The position numbers and the translations under genes are program-made. Shown piece by piece: positions 1 to 6,642 of a stretch of DNA of 19,501 nucleotides. The DNA lies in the NCBI GenBank assembly GCA_027066965.1, contig JAMOMT010000008.1, forward strand, positions 1-19,501. Reading direction: 5' to 3'. The stretch's first letter is position 1. Each line of letters starts with the position of its first letter. The notes under the pieces were generated by a model. It saw only the letters and a program-made list of their open reading frames with translations. It made no database searches and was not told the origin of the DNA. This stretch comes from Archaeoglobaceae archaeon. GTDB taxonomy: Archaea; Halobacteriota; Archaeoglobi; Archaeoglobales; Archaeoglobaceae.

Positions 1-98
1 GTTATAAATGACTTGCAGGATTGAGGGTTGACGACAGCAGCTGCTAAAAGAGGCAAAAAGGAACCGTTAAATAGACGGGAGAGGGGATATTACTGGCA
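1..98 (+). promoter_or_regulatory. Probable CRISPR leader, right part only
   Basis: Non-coding stretch directly before the first CRISPR repeat. A TATA-like element (GTTAAATA, about 66-73, preceded by GAACC as a possible BRE) would place transcription start near 95-99, at the edge of the first repeat. This fits the repeat orientation, since repeats ending in ATTGAAA are read towards that end. The true left end of the leader lies outside the window. That this is the leader side is inferred. Confidence 0.5.
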
Positions 99-529
99 GA
101 TAAAATCAGACCAGAATGGGATTGAAAAAGGTCGGAAAGCTGAAAATATGATAAGGAGGTGGGATAAAATCAGACCAGAATGGGATTGAAAAATTGTAAT
201 TTTGGAGGGTAATCACTTTAGGAAATTCAAGATAAAATCAGACCAGAATGGGATTGAAAAAATTTCGCACAGCTTGCAGGGATGGAGCTCAAGTAAGATA
301 AAATCAGACCAGAATGGGATTGAAAAAGATTTCCTCTGATGTTAGGTTCCTCAGGCTGTAGTTGGATAAAATCAGACCAGAATGGGATTGAAAATTGTCT
401 AGAAGTAGCTCTGCGAGATAACTGCCGTCCTGATAAAATCAGACCAGAATGGGATTGAAAGTTGCCACCCAGTAAGCTTTCAGCTCTTCTATGTATTCTT
501 GATAAAATCAGACCAGAATGGGATTGAAA
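99..529 (+). CRISPR. CRISPR array, 7 repeats and 6 spacers
   Basis: Seven identical 29-base repeats begin GATAAAATCAGACC and end GGGATTGAAA. They lie at 99-127, 163-191, 231-259, 297-325, 365-393, 432-460 and 501-529. The six spacers are 35, 39, 37, 39, 38 and 40 bases, all different. The 3' end ATTGAAA, followed by A in five cases and G in two, is the usual 8-nt crRNA tag of type I/III systems, so the array is read left to right. There are no cas genes in the window, so the array depends on cas genes elsewhere or is an orphan. I see no spacer match to the rest of the window. The repeat resembles Archaeoglobus repeats as I remember them. Identical repeats at both ends argue against decay inside the array. 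Confidence 0.97.
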
Positions 530-585
530 GACTACTAAATCCATGCGGTAAAGACTGCAAGCTTAGTTGAAAATGCATTTACTGG

Positions 586-615
586 GGACACGGGCCTCCC
601 GAGCCCATCGCCCGG
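586..615 (+). other. Partial tRNA-Gly(CCC) copy beside the CRISPR array
   Basis: Thirty bases match positions 3058-3087 inside the intact tRNA-Gly gene at 29/30 (mismatch A at 607, G in the tRNA). The copy covers the 3' strand of the D stem, the whole anticodon arm (CGGGC, loop CTCCCGA, GCCCG), the variable loop and the first part of the T stem. It has no acceptor stem or T loop, so it cannot fold as a tRNA. Just before it, CTGG followed by GGACA matches the tRNA with CA deleted. It sits 57 bases after the last CRISPR repeat and 27 bases past the end of top6A, in the same orientation as the tRNA. It could be an old attachment site of an element that used this tRNA, a decayed spacer, or a gene fragment. 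The match itself is certain; the origin is open. Confidence 0.85.
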
Positions 616-641
616 TAATTGAAAATTATGATAAATCAAAA

Positions 642-1769
642 TCAAAGCACTCCAAGCTCCGTCAACCTTTCTGGCAGATAGACATCAGTCACGTAGTCCA
701 GACCATACTTTGCCAGAGCCTGCTGTTCTGACTTCCTTCCGAGCTTCAGCTGTAGCTTCACCTCACTCTTCCAGAAATCGCTGTCGAACCTCGGGTCTGT
801 CAGAATTGCGTGTAAGGCCTTTACGTCCTGCTCGGTCAGCTTGTCTGAAGGTAGCTTGTAGTTTACTATATCTGATGGCCTTATGCCGACGAACATTGCT
901 GAAGGGGTAGCAAGGTACTCTGAGAGGTGAGCTGCTTTTATTGACCCGTAAGCGACGCTCGCGAATATTCTATAGCTCCAGGGATCCCCATCGGTAAAAA
1001 CCACAACTGGCAGGTTCAGCTCGGTGTTAAGCCTTTTCAGCAACCTCCTCGTACTCCTTGCCGGCTGCCCCTTTAAGTGTACTATTATTGCGTTGAACTT
1101 CTCGTCGAAGCCGTTTTCCACAAGTCTGTCTCTCATACCTCCTGTTTCTATAGCTATCACAAAATCAGCATCGCACTCCACGAACTCTAGTTTATCAACG
1201 TTTACGGGTATCTGGTAGCCCCCCTCACCGACATCATCCTGACAGTGGATTTCCCTTATACCTCTTCTCGTTTCCTCTCTTATCCTTATCGGGCCTATGA
1301 CAGTGGCTCCATCCTCTTCCGGCCTTATGTGGAAGTGTTCTCTCTGGAGCGCAGTGAGGATCTCTATATCCTCTATCAACCTGTCGCTCTCGCTCTGCTC
1401 GTCGAACTTCGCAATCCCCCAGTTTTCCGAGATGTAGTAGAGCTCTCTGAGCGTTGAGGACTTGTTGACGCTGAGCTGTTCTTTCAGAAATCCTATCACA
1501 TAAGCCATTCTGAGCAACATGTACGCTCCTCTAACGCTCTTCGCAGATCGGATGGACTTTCTGTCTCCGTAAACCCAGACCTCGCTGTTCTCGTTGTACT
1601 CTATGTTGTACTTCGTTCTCGTCGAGATTTTTAGCTCCGGTACCTTTCCTGCCCTCATCTGTTCGTACATTTCCCTCGCTATCTCCATTATGGCTTTTAG
1701 GCTCTCTCTGTCGAACCGATCTAGCTTGTTTTCAGTTTTTTTCCCATTTCTCCCACCCTCCTTCTTCAT
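642..1769 (-). CDS. top6A: DNA topoisomerase VI subunit A
   Basis: Catalytic subunit of archaeal type IIB topoisomerase (375 residues, normal length), related to Spo11; with subunit B it relaxes and decatenates DNA using ATP. The winged-helix/CAP part carries RELYYISENW with the active-site Tyr at 111-112 (the second by family comparison). The Toprim part has the metal-binding Glu near 208 (IAIETGG) and DGD at 260-262 (VFTDGDPWSY). The ATG at 1769 follows a purine-rich site GAGGGAGTGAGG. Subunit B is not next to it, unlike in many archaea where top6B adjoins, so it must be elsewhere. The 5' region back to about 1850 is almost pure purine on the coding strand. It is divergent from the MBL gene. 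Confidence 0.97.
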   Translation of the reverse strand: MKKEGGRNGKKTENKLDRFDRESLKAIMEIAREMYEQMRAGKVPELKISTRTKYNIEYNENSEVWVYGDRKSIRSAKSVRGAYMLLRMAYVIGFLKEQLSVNKSSTLRELYYISENWGIAKFDEQSESDRLIEDIEILTALQREHFHIRPEEDGATVIGPIRIREETRRGIREIHCQDDVGEGGYQIPVNVDKLEFVECDADFVIAIETGGMRDRLVENGFDEKFNAIIVHLKGQPARSTRRLLKRLNTELNLPVVVFTDGDPWSYRIFASVAYGSIKAAHLSEYLATPSAMFVGIRPSDIVNYKLPSDKLTEQDVKALHAILTDPRFDSDFWKSEVKLQLKLGRKSEQQALAKYGLDYVTDVYLPERLTELGVL

Positions 1770-1879
1770 TCCTCACTCCCTCCCTCACTTTTTGCCCTTC
1801 ATTCTTCTGTCCCTTGTGCTCTTTCCTCCTTCTATCCTTTTGATTCAGCACTCTCCGTTTTTGATGTGGATTGTTAACG

Positions 1880-1897
1880 GTTAAAAATAAATATCCA
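1880..1897 (+). promoter_or_regulatory. TATA-like element before tiny ORF and MBL gene
   Basis: The AT-rich run GGTTAAAAATAAATATCC lies about 18-35 bases before the ATG at 1915 and is preceded by TTGTTAAC. Position fits a promoter giving a nearly leaderless transcript starting at 1915 and running into the MBL gene at 1991. Its complement is also AT-rich and could serve top6A with a leader of about 100 bases. Seen by pattern only. Confidence 0.45.
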
Positions 1898-1914
1898 CTC
1901 GAAGAGCTGCGTGC

Positions 1915-1983
1915 ATGAAACGCATGAGGGAGAAGTGCAAGGACTGCATGATATGCTTCAGGAAGAAGAAGAACAGAAAGTGA
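1915..1983 (+). CDS. Possible 22-residue Cys/Lys-rich peptide
   Basis: Short open frame ATG to TGA, 22 codons, directly downstream of a TATA-like element at leaderless distance. The peptide starts MKRMREK and contains three cysteines spaced Cys-x2-Cys-x2-Cys (CKDCMIC), then FRKKKNRK at the end. More than half the residues are Lys, Arg or Cys. It ends 7 bases before the MBL-nuclease ATG at 1991, so it could be a leader peptide or a tiny metal- or nucleic-acid-binding protein in one operon with it. I recognise no family. A chance frame of this length is easily possible; the spacing to the TATA box and the neighbour is the main support. Confidence 0.4.
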   Translation: MKRMREKCKDCMICFRKKKNRK

Positions 1984-1990
1984 GAAAGTC

Positions 1991-2905
1991 ATGAACTCCC
2001 TCGATTTTTCCGAGTTTTTCGGTTTCTTTCCGTTCAGGAGGAGGTGGGGTTCTGGGTTCAGACCTCACTTTAGTTTCCGCTACTCTGGAATAACGTTTCA
2101 CGTGGACAGTTCTAGGGGTAGAGCTGGGGAGGTTAACCTGATAACTCACGCTCACACAGACCACTATGGGCAGAGGAACGTTAAAAACAGGTTTGCCTTG
2201 GCCTCGGTGGAAACGGCAAAGATACTCGAGGCTTGCTGTGGGGAGTACAGAGGTAAACGCTTTGAAGTTGGTAGAGCTGTGAGAATAAGGAGCACAAGCG
2301 GGGAAAAAATCAGGATAAGGACGTACCACACCTACCACATGCATGGCTCTTCTGCCTTCCTGTTTGACAATGGCCTGCTGATTACTGGGGATGTGAAGGA
2401 CTACAGGAGTCTTCCAAAGTGCAAGGTACTCGTAACTGAAGCTACTTACGGATCAAGGCGCTACGTCTTCGAGGACGAAATCGACAGGCTGGTGAGGGTT
2501 GAGAGAGGAAGCGTCCTGGGAGCTTACCCGATAGGCAAGGCTCAGAGGGCTGCAGAAATCCTCGAAAACGCTGGATACGACGTTTGCGTTGAAGGTAAGG
2601 GTAGAATCGTGTGTGAAAGTCTCGGGATAGACATCTGTGATACAGGAGACGTAACGATTGCACCCCCGAGAAACTTGGGGGAGTACCCGGGAGTAAAGTA
2701 TGTTTTAACAGCTCAGGATTTTTACAGGTATCCGAGGATAGTTCTGAGTGATCACCTCGACTACGAGGGGATACTGAAGATGGTGGAGCACTGCGACCCT
2801 GAATGTGTCCTCTTTTACCATGGCAGGCCGGGAAGAGAGTTGGTGGAGGAAGTTAGGGGGATGGGGTATGAGGTTTCAACCCTTGAAGACCTCGATGCCC
2901 TCTGA
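1991..2905 (+). CDS. MBL-fold exonuclease-like (SNM1/mRNA 3'-end-processing family)
   Basis: Metallo-beta-lactamase-fold hydrolase of 304 residues. Metal ligands visible: HAHTDH at 53-58 (His53, His55, Asp57, His58), a His in HMHGS near 118, Asp in TGDVK near 134 and His in SDHLDYEG near 255. LVTEATYGS (about 147-155) and AYPIGKAQRAAEIL (about 178-191) are typical of the nucleic-acid-processing branch (COG1236-like, SNM1/Artemis relatives). The protein is short, with room for only a reduced beta-CASP-like insert, so I expect a DNA or RNA exonuclease rather than a full CPSF. The ATG at 1991 follows GTGAG. Substrate cannot be told from sequence. It ends 130 bases before the tRNA gene with no hairpin that I can see between. 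Confidence 0.85.
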   Translation: MNSLDFSEFFGFFPFRRRWGSGFRPHFSFRYSGITFHVDSSRGRAGEVNLITHAHTDHYGQRNVKNRFALASVETAKILEACCGEYRGKRFEVGRAVRIRSTSGEKIRIRTYHTYHMHGSSAFLFDNGLLITGDVKDYRSLPKCKVLVTEATYGSRRYVFEDEIDRLVRVERGSVLGAYPIGKAQRAAEILENAGYDVCVEGKGRIVCESLGIDICDTGDVTIAPPRNLGEYPGVKYVLTAQDFYRYPRIVLSDHLDYEGILKMVEHCDPECVLFYHGRPGRELVEEVRGMGYEVSTLEDLDAL

Positions 2906-2992
2906 GAATTATTGTAAATTATATTCCAAATTCCGACTGATAGGCAAAGGGGACACAACTTTACATAAAATAACGCAATGAGACAAAAACTA

Positions 2993-3010
2993 CCGAAACC
3001 GATATATTTC
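2993..3010 (+). promoter_or_regulatory. BRE/TATA of tRNA-Gly
   Basis: CCGAAACC followed by GATATATTTC ends about 26 bases before the first base of the tRNA at 3036, the usual archaeal spacing allowing for a short 5' leader. It is the clearest BRE/TATA pair in the window. Confidence 0.75.
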
Positions 3011-3035
3011 TCCGGTGTTAGAGTGAGCGTGGGAA

Positions 3036-3108
3036 GCGGTCGTAGTCTAGCCTGGCAGGACACGGGCCTCCCGAGCCCGTCGCCCGGGTTCAAATCCCGG
3101 CGGCCGCA
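3036..3108 (+). tRNA. tRNA-Gly, anticodon CCC
   Basis: A 73-base cloverleaf reads cleanly: acceptor GCGGTCG with CGGCCGC, D stem GTCT with GGAC around AGCCTGGCA, anticodon stem CGGGC/GCCCG with loop CTCCCGA (anticodon CCC, reading GGG), four-base variable loop TCGC, and T stem CCGGG/CCCGG with loop TTCAAAT. The discriminator base is A. CCA is not encoded, as is common in archaea, and there is no intron. The acceptor has one G-U pair. A 30-base piece of this gene recurs at 586-615. tRNA genes are frequent targets of archaeal integrases, and a broken small gene begins directly after this one. Confidence 0.97.
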
Positions 3109-3120
3109 CTTGTTTTATTT
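3109..3120 (+). terminator. T-rich terminator after tRNA-Gly
   Basis: CTTGTTTTATTT directly follows the tRNA, a T-rich run of the type that ends archaeal transcripts. It overlaps the last codon of the broken gene on the other strand. Confidence 0.55.
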
Positions 3121-3369
3121 AAATTAGCTTTGAGAAAAGGTCTGCACGCTTTCCGAGCTCTCTAAGAAGGTTCTCCTTCTCGTCGAGTAGCTCGATTAAC
3201 TTTGCGAGATCATCCATGACCTCCTCGACATCAAACTTCTGTAGGGAGGGGAGACATATCTACTTCCACGTGGTGGTAGAACTCTTTGTAGCTCATTCCG
3301 TATTTCTCTTCTAAGTTTGTCAGCTCCCGGTCTATCCTTGACTCTTCTGATCTTTTCCTTCCTGCTCAT
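3119..3369 (-). pseudogene. Frameshifted small gene, possible antitoxin-like remnant
   Basis: No single frame is convincing, but joining frames gives a coherent helical, charged protein of about 83 residues. It starts MSRKEKIRR (ATG at 3369 after GGGAGATC), shifts to a frame reading RIDRELTNLEEKYGMSYKEF and YHHVEVDM, then near 3250 shifts again to KFDVEEVMDDLAKLIELLDE and KENLLRELGKRADLFSKLI, stopping at 3119. The stretch LEEKYGMSYKEFYHHVE resembles small archaeal proteins often paired with toxins; this is from memory and weak. No toxin partner is next to it. The two shifts could be real decay or read errors. Its end touches the tRNA 3' end, a common place for transferred genes. A TATA-like AATAAAATTTTAAAG lies upstream near 3390-3410. 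Confidence 0.6.
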
Positions 3370-3465
3370 GATGCTGATCTCCCAGCTCACTTTAAAATTT
3401 TATTGCTAATTTTACTAATTCAGATAAAAATAAGTGAGAGAGGTGGGAAAATAACCAACAAAAAA

Positions 3466-4110
3466 TCAGCCAAGCACACATACCTCGAACTCGTCCCAGC
3501 CTATTTCCTCTATGAACTCTCCAAGCCTCTGCCCCTTCTTTGCATTGTTCTTGTAGAACTCTATTATCTTTTCGACTATCTCTTCTGCCTCGTCCATGTT
3601 AAGGCCTTCAGCAAGAACCTTGCCTATCCTCGGCTTTCTGCCAGCAGAACCTCCGACGTATATAGTGAAACCGTCCTTCTCTCCCATCAGCCCTATGTCT
3701 CTCACCGCAGGCTCCGTGCAGGAGTTGGGGCATCCTGAAACGGCTATCTTCATCTTGTCTGGTAACTCCATACCCTCAAACTTCATGAGTCTCTCGGCCA
3801 TCGCTATCGTGTCTTGCAATCCCATCATGCAAAGGGCCTTTCCGGGGCAGAACTTGATGCTCCTAACGCCCTTACCGGTTGCAGGGGCAACCTTAACTCC
3901 AGCCTTCTCGCAGAACTCCTCGATTCTTTCTGGGTCTATCCCAACTATGACCATCCTCTGAGACTCCGTGAACTTGATGATCTTGACTCCGAATGCTTCC
4001 ATGACCTCCGCAATCTTCTTTAGCTCTTCTGGACTTGCCAAGGCTTTTTCGAGCACTATCGCATAACTCCCATCTCTCTGCTTTATCGGACTCGTCATAC
4101 TCTTTGCCAT
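3466..4110 (-). CDS. Small sulfite/nitrite reductase-like siroheme protein
   Basis: About 214 residues with a single nitrite/sulfite reductase ferredoxin-like half domain followed by the siroheme/4Fe-4S domain. The ligands are visible as CPGKALC (Cys-x5-Cys, about 88-94) and CPNSC (Cys-x3-Cys, about 127-131), the Cys-x5-Cys…Cys-x3-Cys signature that binds the siroheme-linked cluster. It is much shorter than dissimilatory DsrA/B and has no extra ferredoxin domain, matching the small archaeal Dsr-like or assimilatory-type proteins of thermophiles. Substrate and electron donor are not evident. I chose the ATG at 4110; a second ATG at 4098 and a TTG at 4128 are alternatives. A TATA-like CATAAAAATG (minus strand, near 4141-4149) suggests a short leader. 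It is divergent from the Bat-type regulator across a palindrome. Confidence 0.85.
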   Translation of the reverse strand: MAKSMTSPIKQRDGSYAIVLEKALASPEELKKIAEVMEAFGVKIIKFTESQRMVIVGIDPERIEEFCEKAGVKVAPATGKGVRSIKFCPGKALCMMGLQDTIAMAERLMKFEGMELPDKMKIAVSGCPNSCTEPAVRDIGLMGEKDGFTIYVGGSAGRKPRIGKVLAEGLNMDEAEEIVEKIIEFYKNNAKKGQRLGEFIEEIGWDEFEVCVLG

Positions 4111-4148
4111 GCTCTCTGCAACAGCCAAAAAGACAATACATTTTTATG

Positions 4149-4160
4149 CGAACATGTTCG
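4149..4160. promoter_or_regulatory. Perfect 12-bp palindrome, likely operator
   Basis: CGAACATGTTCG is its own reverse complement and lies between the divergent reductase-like gene and the Bat-type regulator. It directly adjoins the TATA-like element of the minus-strand gene, on the BRE side. Two more outer base pairs (AT…AT) match beyond a single mismatch. Position suggests control of the reductase-like gene and perhaps of the regulator itself. Binding protein is inferred, not shown. Confidence 0.55.
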
Positions 4161-4197
4161 AATAGAAGTATCAAGGTTCCTCGACAGAAATAACACG

Positions 4198-4719
4198 GTG
4201 TTCACCATGATCAGGTTAAAGATTGAGACGGAGAAGCCGAGGTACTGTGTGGCTAAAGAGAGAGGGATATACGTTGTCAGGCACATAGTAAGGGGGAGGA
4301 AGGGAATAAGAGCACTGATAGACCTCAAAAAACCCTCTGAGAGAACGGTCGTGTTCGTTGACGAGCACCCGTGCCCGTTAGCTGTGAAAATCCTCGATTC
4401 GGGGTGCATAGTTACCTCCGCAGAGGTGTCTGACGGTAGAGTTGTATGGAACATAGTTTGCAGTGAGGAGTCCTCCGTTAAGTTGATGAATAGTGTGAAG
4501 TGCAAAATAATTGAGAAGAGACCTTTTCTTCAAGCAGGCAACGTAACTTACAAGGAGTATGTGGCCGTTAAAAAAGCACTCGAATACGGATTTTTCGACA
4601 ATCCGAGGAAAGTTAAACTTGAAAGCCTCGCGGAGGAACTGGGGGTGTCGAAGTCGACTCTCTCGAGCTGCTTGAGGAGGGGATTGAAGAAGATACTCGA
4701 AGCGTACTTTGAAGGGTAG
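4198..4719 (+). CDS. Bat-type helix-turn-helix regulator
   Basis: 173 residues. The C-terminal part, about 117-170 (VTYKEYVAVKKALEYGFFDN through KVKLESLAEELGVSKSTLSS), is the HTH_10 'bacterio-opsin activator' DNA-binding domain. The N-terminal 110 residues are a small beta-rich domain with Cys at 17, 59, 70, 88 and 102 and no recognised sensor; several Cys might sense metal or redox state, which is inference. A GTG at 4198 and an ATG at 4207 are both possible; no clear ribosome site precedes either. It is divergent from the siroheme reductase-like gene with the palindrome at 4149-4160 between, so it may regulate that gene. Confidence 0.85.
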   Translation: MFTMIRLKIETEKPRYCVAKERGIYVVRHIVRGRKGIRALIDLKKPSERTVVFVDEHPCPLAVKILDSGCIVTSAEVSDGRVVWNIVCSEESSVKLMNSVKCKIIEKRPFLQAGNVTYKEYVAVKKALEYGFFDNPRKVKLESLAEELGVSKSTLSSCLRRGLKKILEAYFEG

Positions 4720-4842
4720 CATACTGTGTAACTCTGCGAGTCGATTGTTTGACCTCTGCCAGTTCGTCCCATATCTGATCTTCGGAAAGCTCGGACGGCA
4801 ATCGAAAGAGTTTTGTATTCCTCTGTTTTTGCGTGGTAGGCC

Positions 4843-6570
4843 ATGCCAATACACTACCCTCACCCGGTGAAGGACCTCGTGGATGTAGCTGCCGGTAGAA
4901 AAGAACCCGACTTCGTCGTTTCTGGAGAGGTCTTCTCAGTCTTCACTGGTGAGTGTTTCGAGGCAGATGTTGCCGTTTACAACGGTTACATTGCTGGAGT
5001 TGGAGACTATTCTTGCGACGTTGTTTACGAAACTGAATACATCCTTCCTGGGTTCATAGACGCTCACGTTCACATCGAGAGCACTCTCCTTCATCCTGCA
5101 GAGTTTGCGAGGGCGGTTTTGAAACACGGAACCACCGCTGTTGTAGCCGATCCCCATGAGATAGCGAACGTGTGTGGGAAGCAGGGAATAAAGTTCATGA
5201 TTGAGGCAACTGCTAACCTTCCGGTAGATTTCTACTTCATGGCCCCTTCCTGCGTTCCCGCGGTGGAGGGACTGGAGAGCTTCGGTTTTAGGCTTGAAGT
5301 TGGCGATGTCAGGGAAGTCCTCGGCTACGACAGGGTCATAGGGCTTGCGGAGGTAATGAACTACCCGGGAGTTGTGAACGGGGACGTTTCCATGCTTTCG
5401 AAGATAGAGCTCGCACTCGAGAGTGGAAAGGCCGTTGACGGTCACTGCCCAGGAATAGAGGGTAAGGCTCTTAACGCCTACCTTGCCGCTGGGATATCTA
5501 CTGACCACGAGAGCACGAGGCTGGAAGAGGTGATGGAGAAGCTCAGGAGAGGAATGAAGATAATGCTTAGAGAGGGAAGTGTCGCGAGAAACCTGAAGGA
5601 CCTATCAAAGGCGGTCTCTCCCTACACTCTCTCAAGCCTCATGATAGTGTGCGACGATCTATTGCCTGAAGATCTGATGAGGGGGCACATGGACGAGAGG
5701 CTTAGAAGGGCGGTGAGGTACGGCATAAGGGCTGAAGACGCCGTTAGAATGGTTACGATTAACCCCGCAACTCACTATTCTCTGAACTGTGGAGCGATTG
5801 CTCCCGGGTGCATCGCCGATATTGTTTCTGTCAGCGGTTTCGACGACTTTGACGTGAGGCTGGTCGTGAAGAGGGGAAACGTCGTCTGGGATGGTGAATA
5901 CAGGTGCGACTTTCCAAAACTACCTCTCGAAAAAGCTCCAGAGAGTGTGAGAAACAGCTTCAGGATGAGAGAGATAACCCTTGACGACCTGAAAATTCCG
6001 GCTGAGGGAAAAGTTTGCAGGCTGATAAGACCTGTAGAGGGGCAGATAATCACGAAGAGCGGAGAGTACGAGCCACCGGTGAAGGATGGGTTTGCCATGC
6101 CTGATCCGGAGAGTGGAGTTTCTAAGGTCATAGTCATAGATAGGCACAGGGCGGAGAAGTTTGTTGGAAAAGCTTTCGTGGAGTTCGGGATGGAGAAAGG
6201 TGCGATGGCGAGCAGTGTTTCTCATGACTCTCACAACTGCATATGCGTTGGGGTTGACGATTCTGACATGCTGAGGGCGATAAACGCCGTTAAAGAGATG
6301 GGTGGAGGTTTTGCAGCTTCTGCGGAAGGAAAGGTCAAGACTCTTCCACTTCCGATAGCCGGTTTGATGTCCGACCTGCCGTACGAAGAAGTAGTCAGAA
6401 GAATGGAATCTCTTAGTAAAATGCTCAGAGAGATGGGCGTTAAGGCTGAACATCCGTTCATAGAGATAAGCTTCTTCGCGCTCCCGGTCATACCCGAACT
6501 GAGGGTAACTGATTTCGGTCTTGTTGACGTAGTAAACATGAAGCTTGTGGATCTCTGGATTGAAGCTTGA
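4843..6570 (+). CDS. ade: Adenine deaminase
   Basis: 575 residues, full length for the Ade (COG1001) branch of the amidohydrolase superfamily; converts adenine to hypoxanthine and ammonia. Metal and catalytic residues: GFIDAHVHIEST at about 70-81 (Asp73, His75, His77), DPHEIAN at 103-109, VDGHCPG with His201, STDHES at 219-224, and CDDLLPEDL near 270-278, all typical of adenine deaminase. A small beta-rich domain formed by both ends surrounds the barrel, and the C-terminal part carries HDSHNCICVGVDDSDM near 454. The ATG at 4843 has a weak GGTAGG site before it. The next gene is hypoxanthine phosphoribosyltransferase, which uses the product, so the two form a purine-salvage unit. Confidence 0.97.
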   Translation: MPIHYPHPVKDLVDVAAGRKEPDFVVSGEVFSVFTGECFEADVAVYNGYIAGVGDYSCDVVYETEYILPGFIDAHVHIESTLLHPAEFARAVLKHGTTAVVADPHEIANVCGKQGIKFMIEATANLPVDFYFMAPSCVPAVEGLESFGFRLEVGDVREVLGYDRVIGLAEVMNYPGVVNGDVSMLSKIELALESGKAVDGHCPGIEGKALNAYLAAGISTDHESTRLEEVMEKLRRGMKIMLREGSVARNLKDLSKAVSPYTLSSLMIVCDDLLPEDLMRGHMDERLRRAVRYGIRAEDAVRMVTINPATHYSLNCGAIAPGCIADIVSVSGFDDFDVRLVVKRGNVVWDGEYRCDFPKLPLEKAPESVRNSFRMREITLDDLKIPAEGKVCRLIRPVEGQIITKSGEYEPPVKDGFAMPDPESGVSKVIVIDRHRAEKFVGKAFVEFGMEKGAMASSVSHDSHNCICVGVDDSDMLRAINAVKEMGGGFAASAEGKVKTLPLPIAGLMSDLPYEEVVRRMESLSKMLREMGVKAEHPFIEISFFALPVIPELRVTDFGLVDVVNMKLVDLWIEA

Positions 6571-6642
6571 AATTTGATGCAGTTGAGAAAGAGCTCTGGT
6601 GCTGAGGCTGTGTTTTGGGTGGTTGACGTGTGCGGAAACGAC

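Noticed and set aside
1..30. Possible degenerate CRISPR repeat at the left edge (TATAAATGAC…GGATTGAG)
   Set aside because: The match needs several gaps and the spacing to the first repeat is wrong; more likely leader sequence.
227..544. Open minus-strand frame across the CRISPR array
   Set aside because: The protein is only the repeated translation of repeats (FQSHSGLILS) with spacer-coded gaps; it arises from repeats with no stop in that frame.
544..572. Possible decayed repeat ending in GTTGAAA after the array
   Set aside because: Fewer than half of the 29 positions match without gaps; only the TTGAAA end agrees.
1594..1992. Open frames on both strands in the top6A leader
   Set aside because: Low-complexity products of the polypurine/polypyrimidine tract.
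586..3108. A complete integrated element between the tRNA fragment and tRNA-Gly
   Set aside because: No integrase or replication gene lies between, and top6A is a core gene; only a remnant or duplication is supported.
4191..4209. GGTG-TT-CACC hairpin over the regulator's GTG start
   Set aside because: Only four base pairs; too small to claim as regulatory.
4720..4849. Minus-strand frame between the Bat regulator and ade (KLFRLPSELSEDQIWDELAE)
   Set aside because: The stretch looks protein-like, but it starts with TTG inside ade, runs without stop into the Bat gene and ends in low-complexity Ser; at most a remnant. A homology search of this 35-residue piece would decide.
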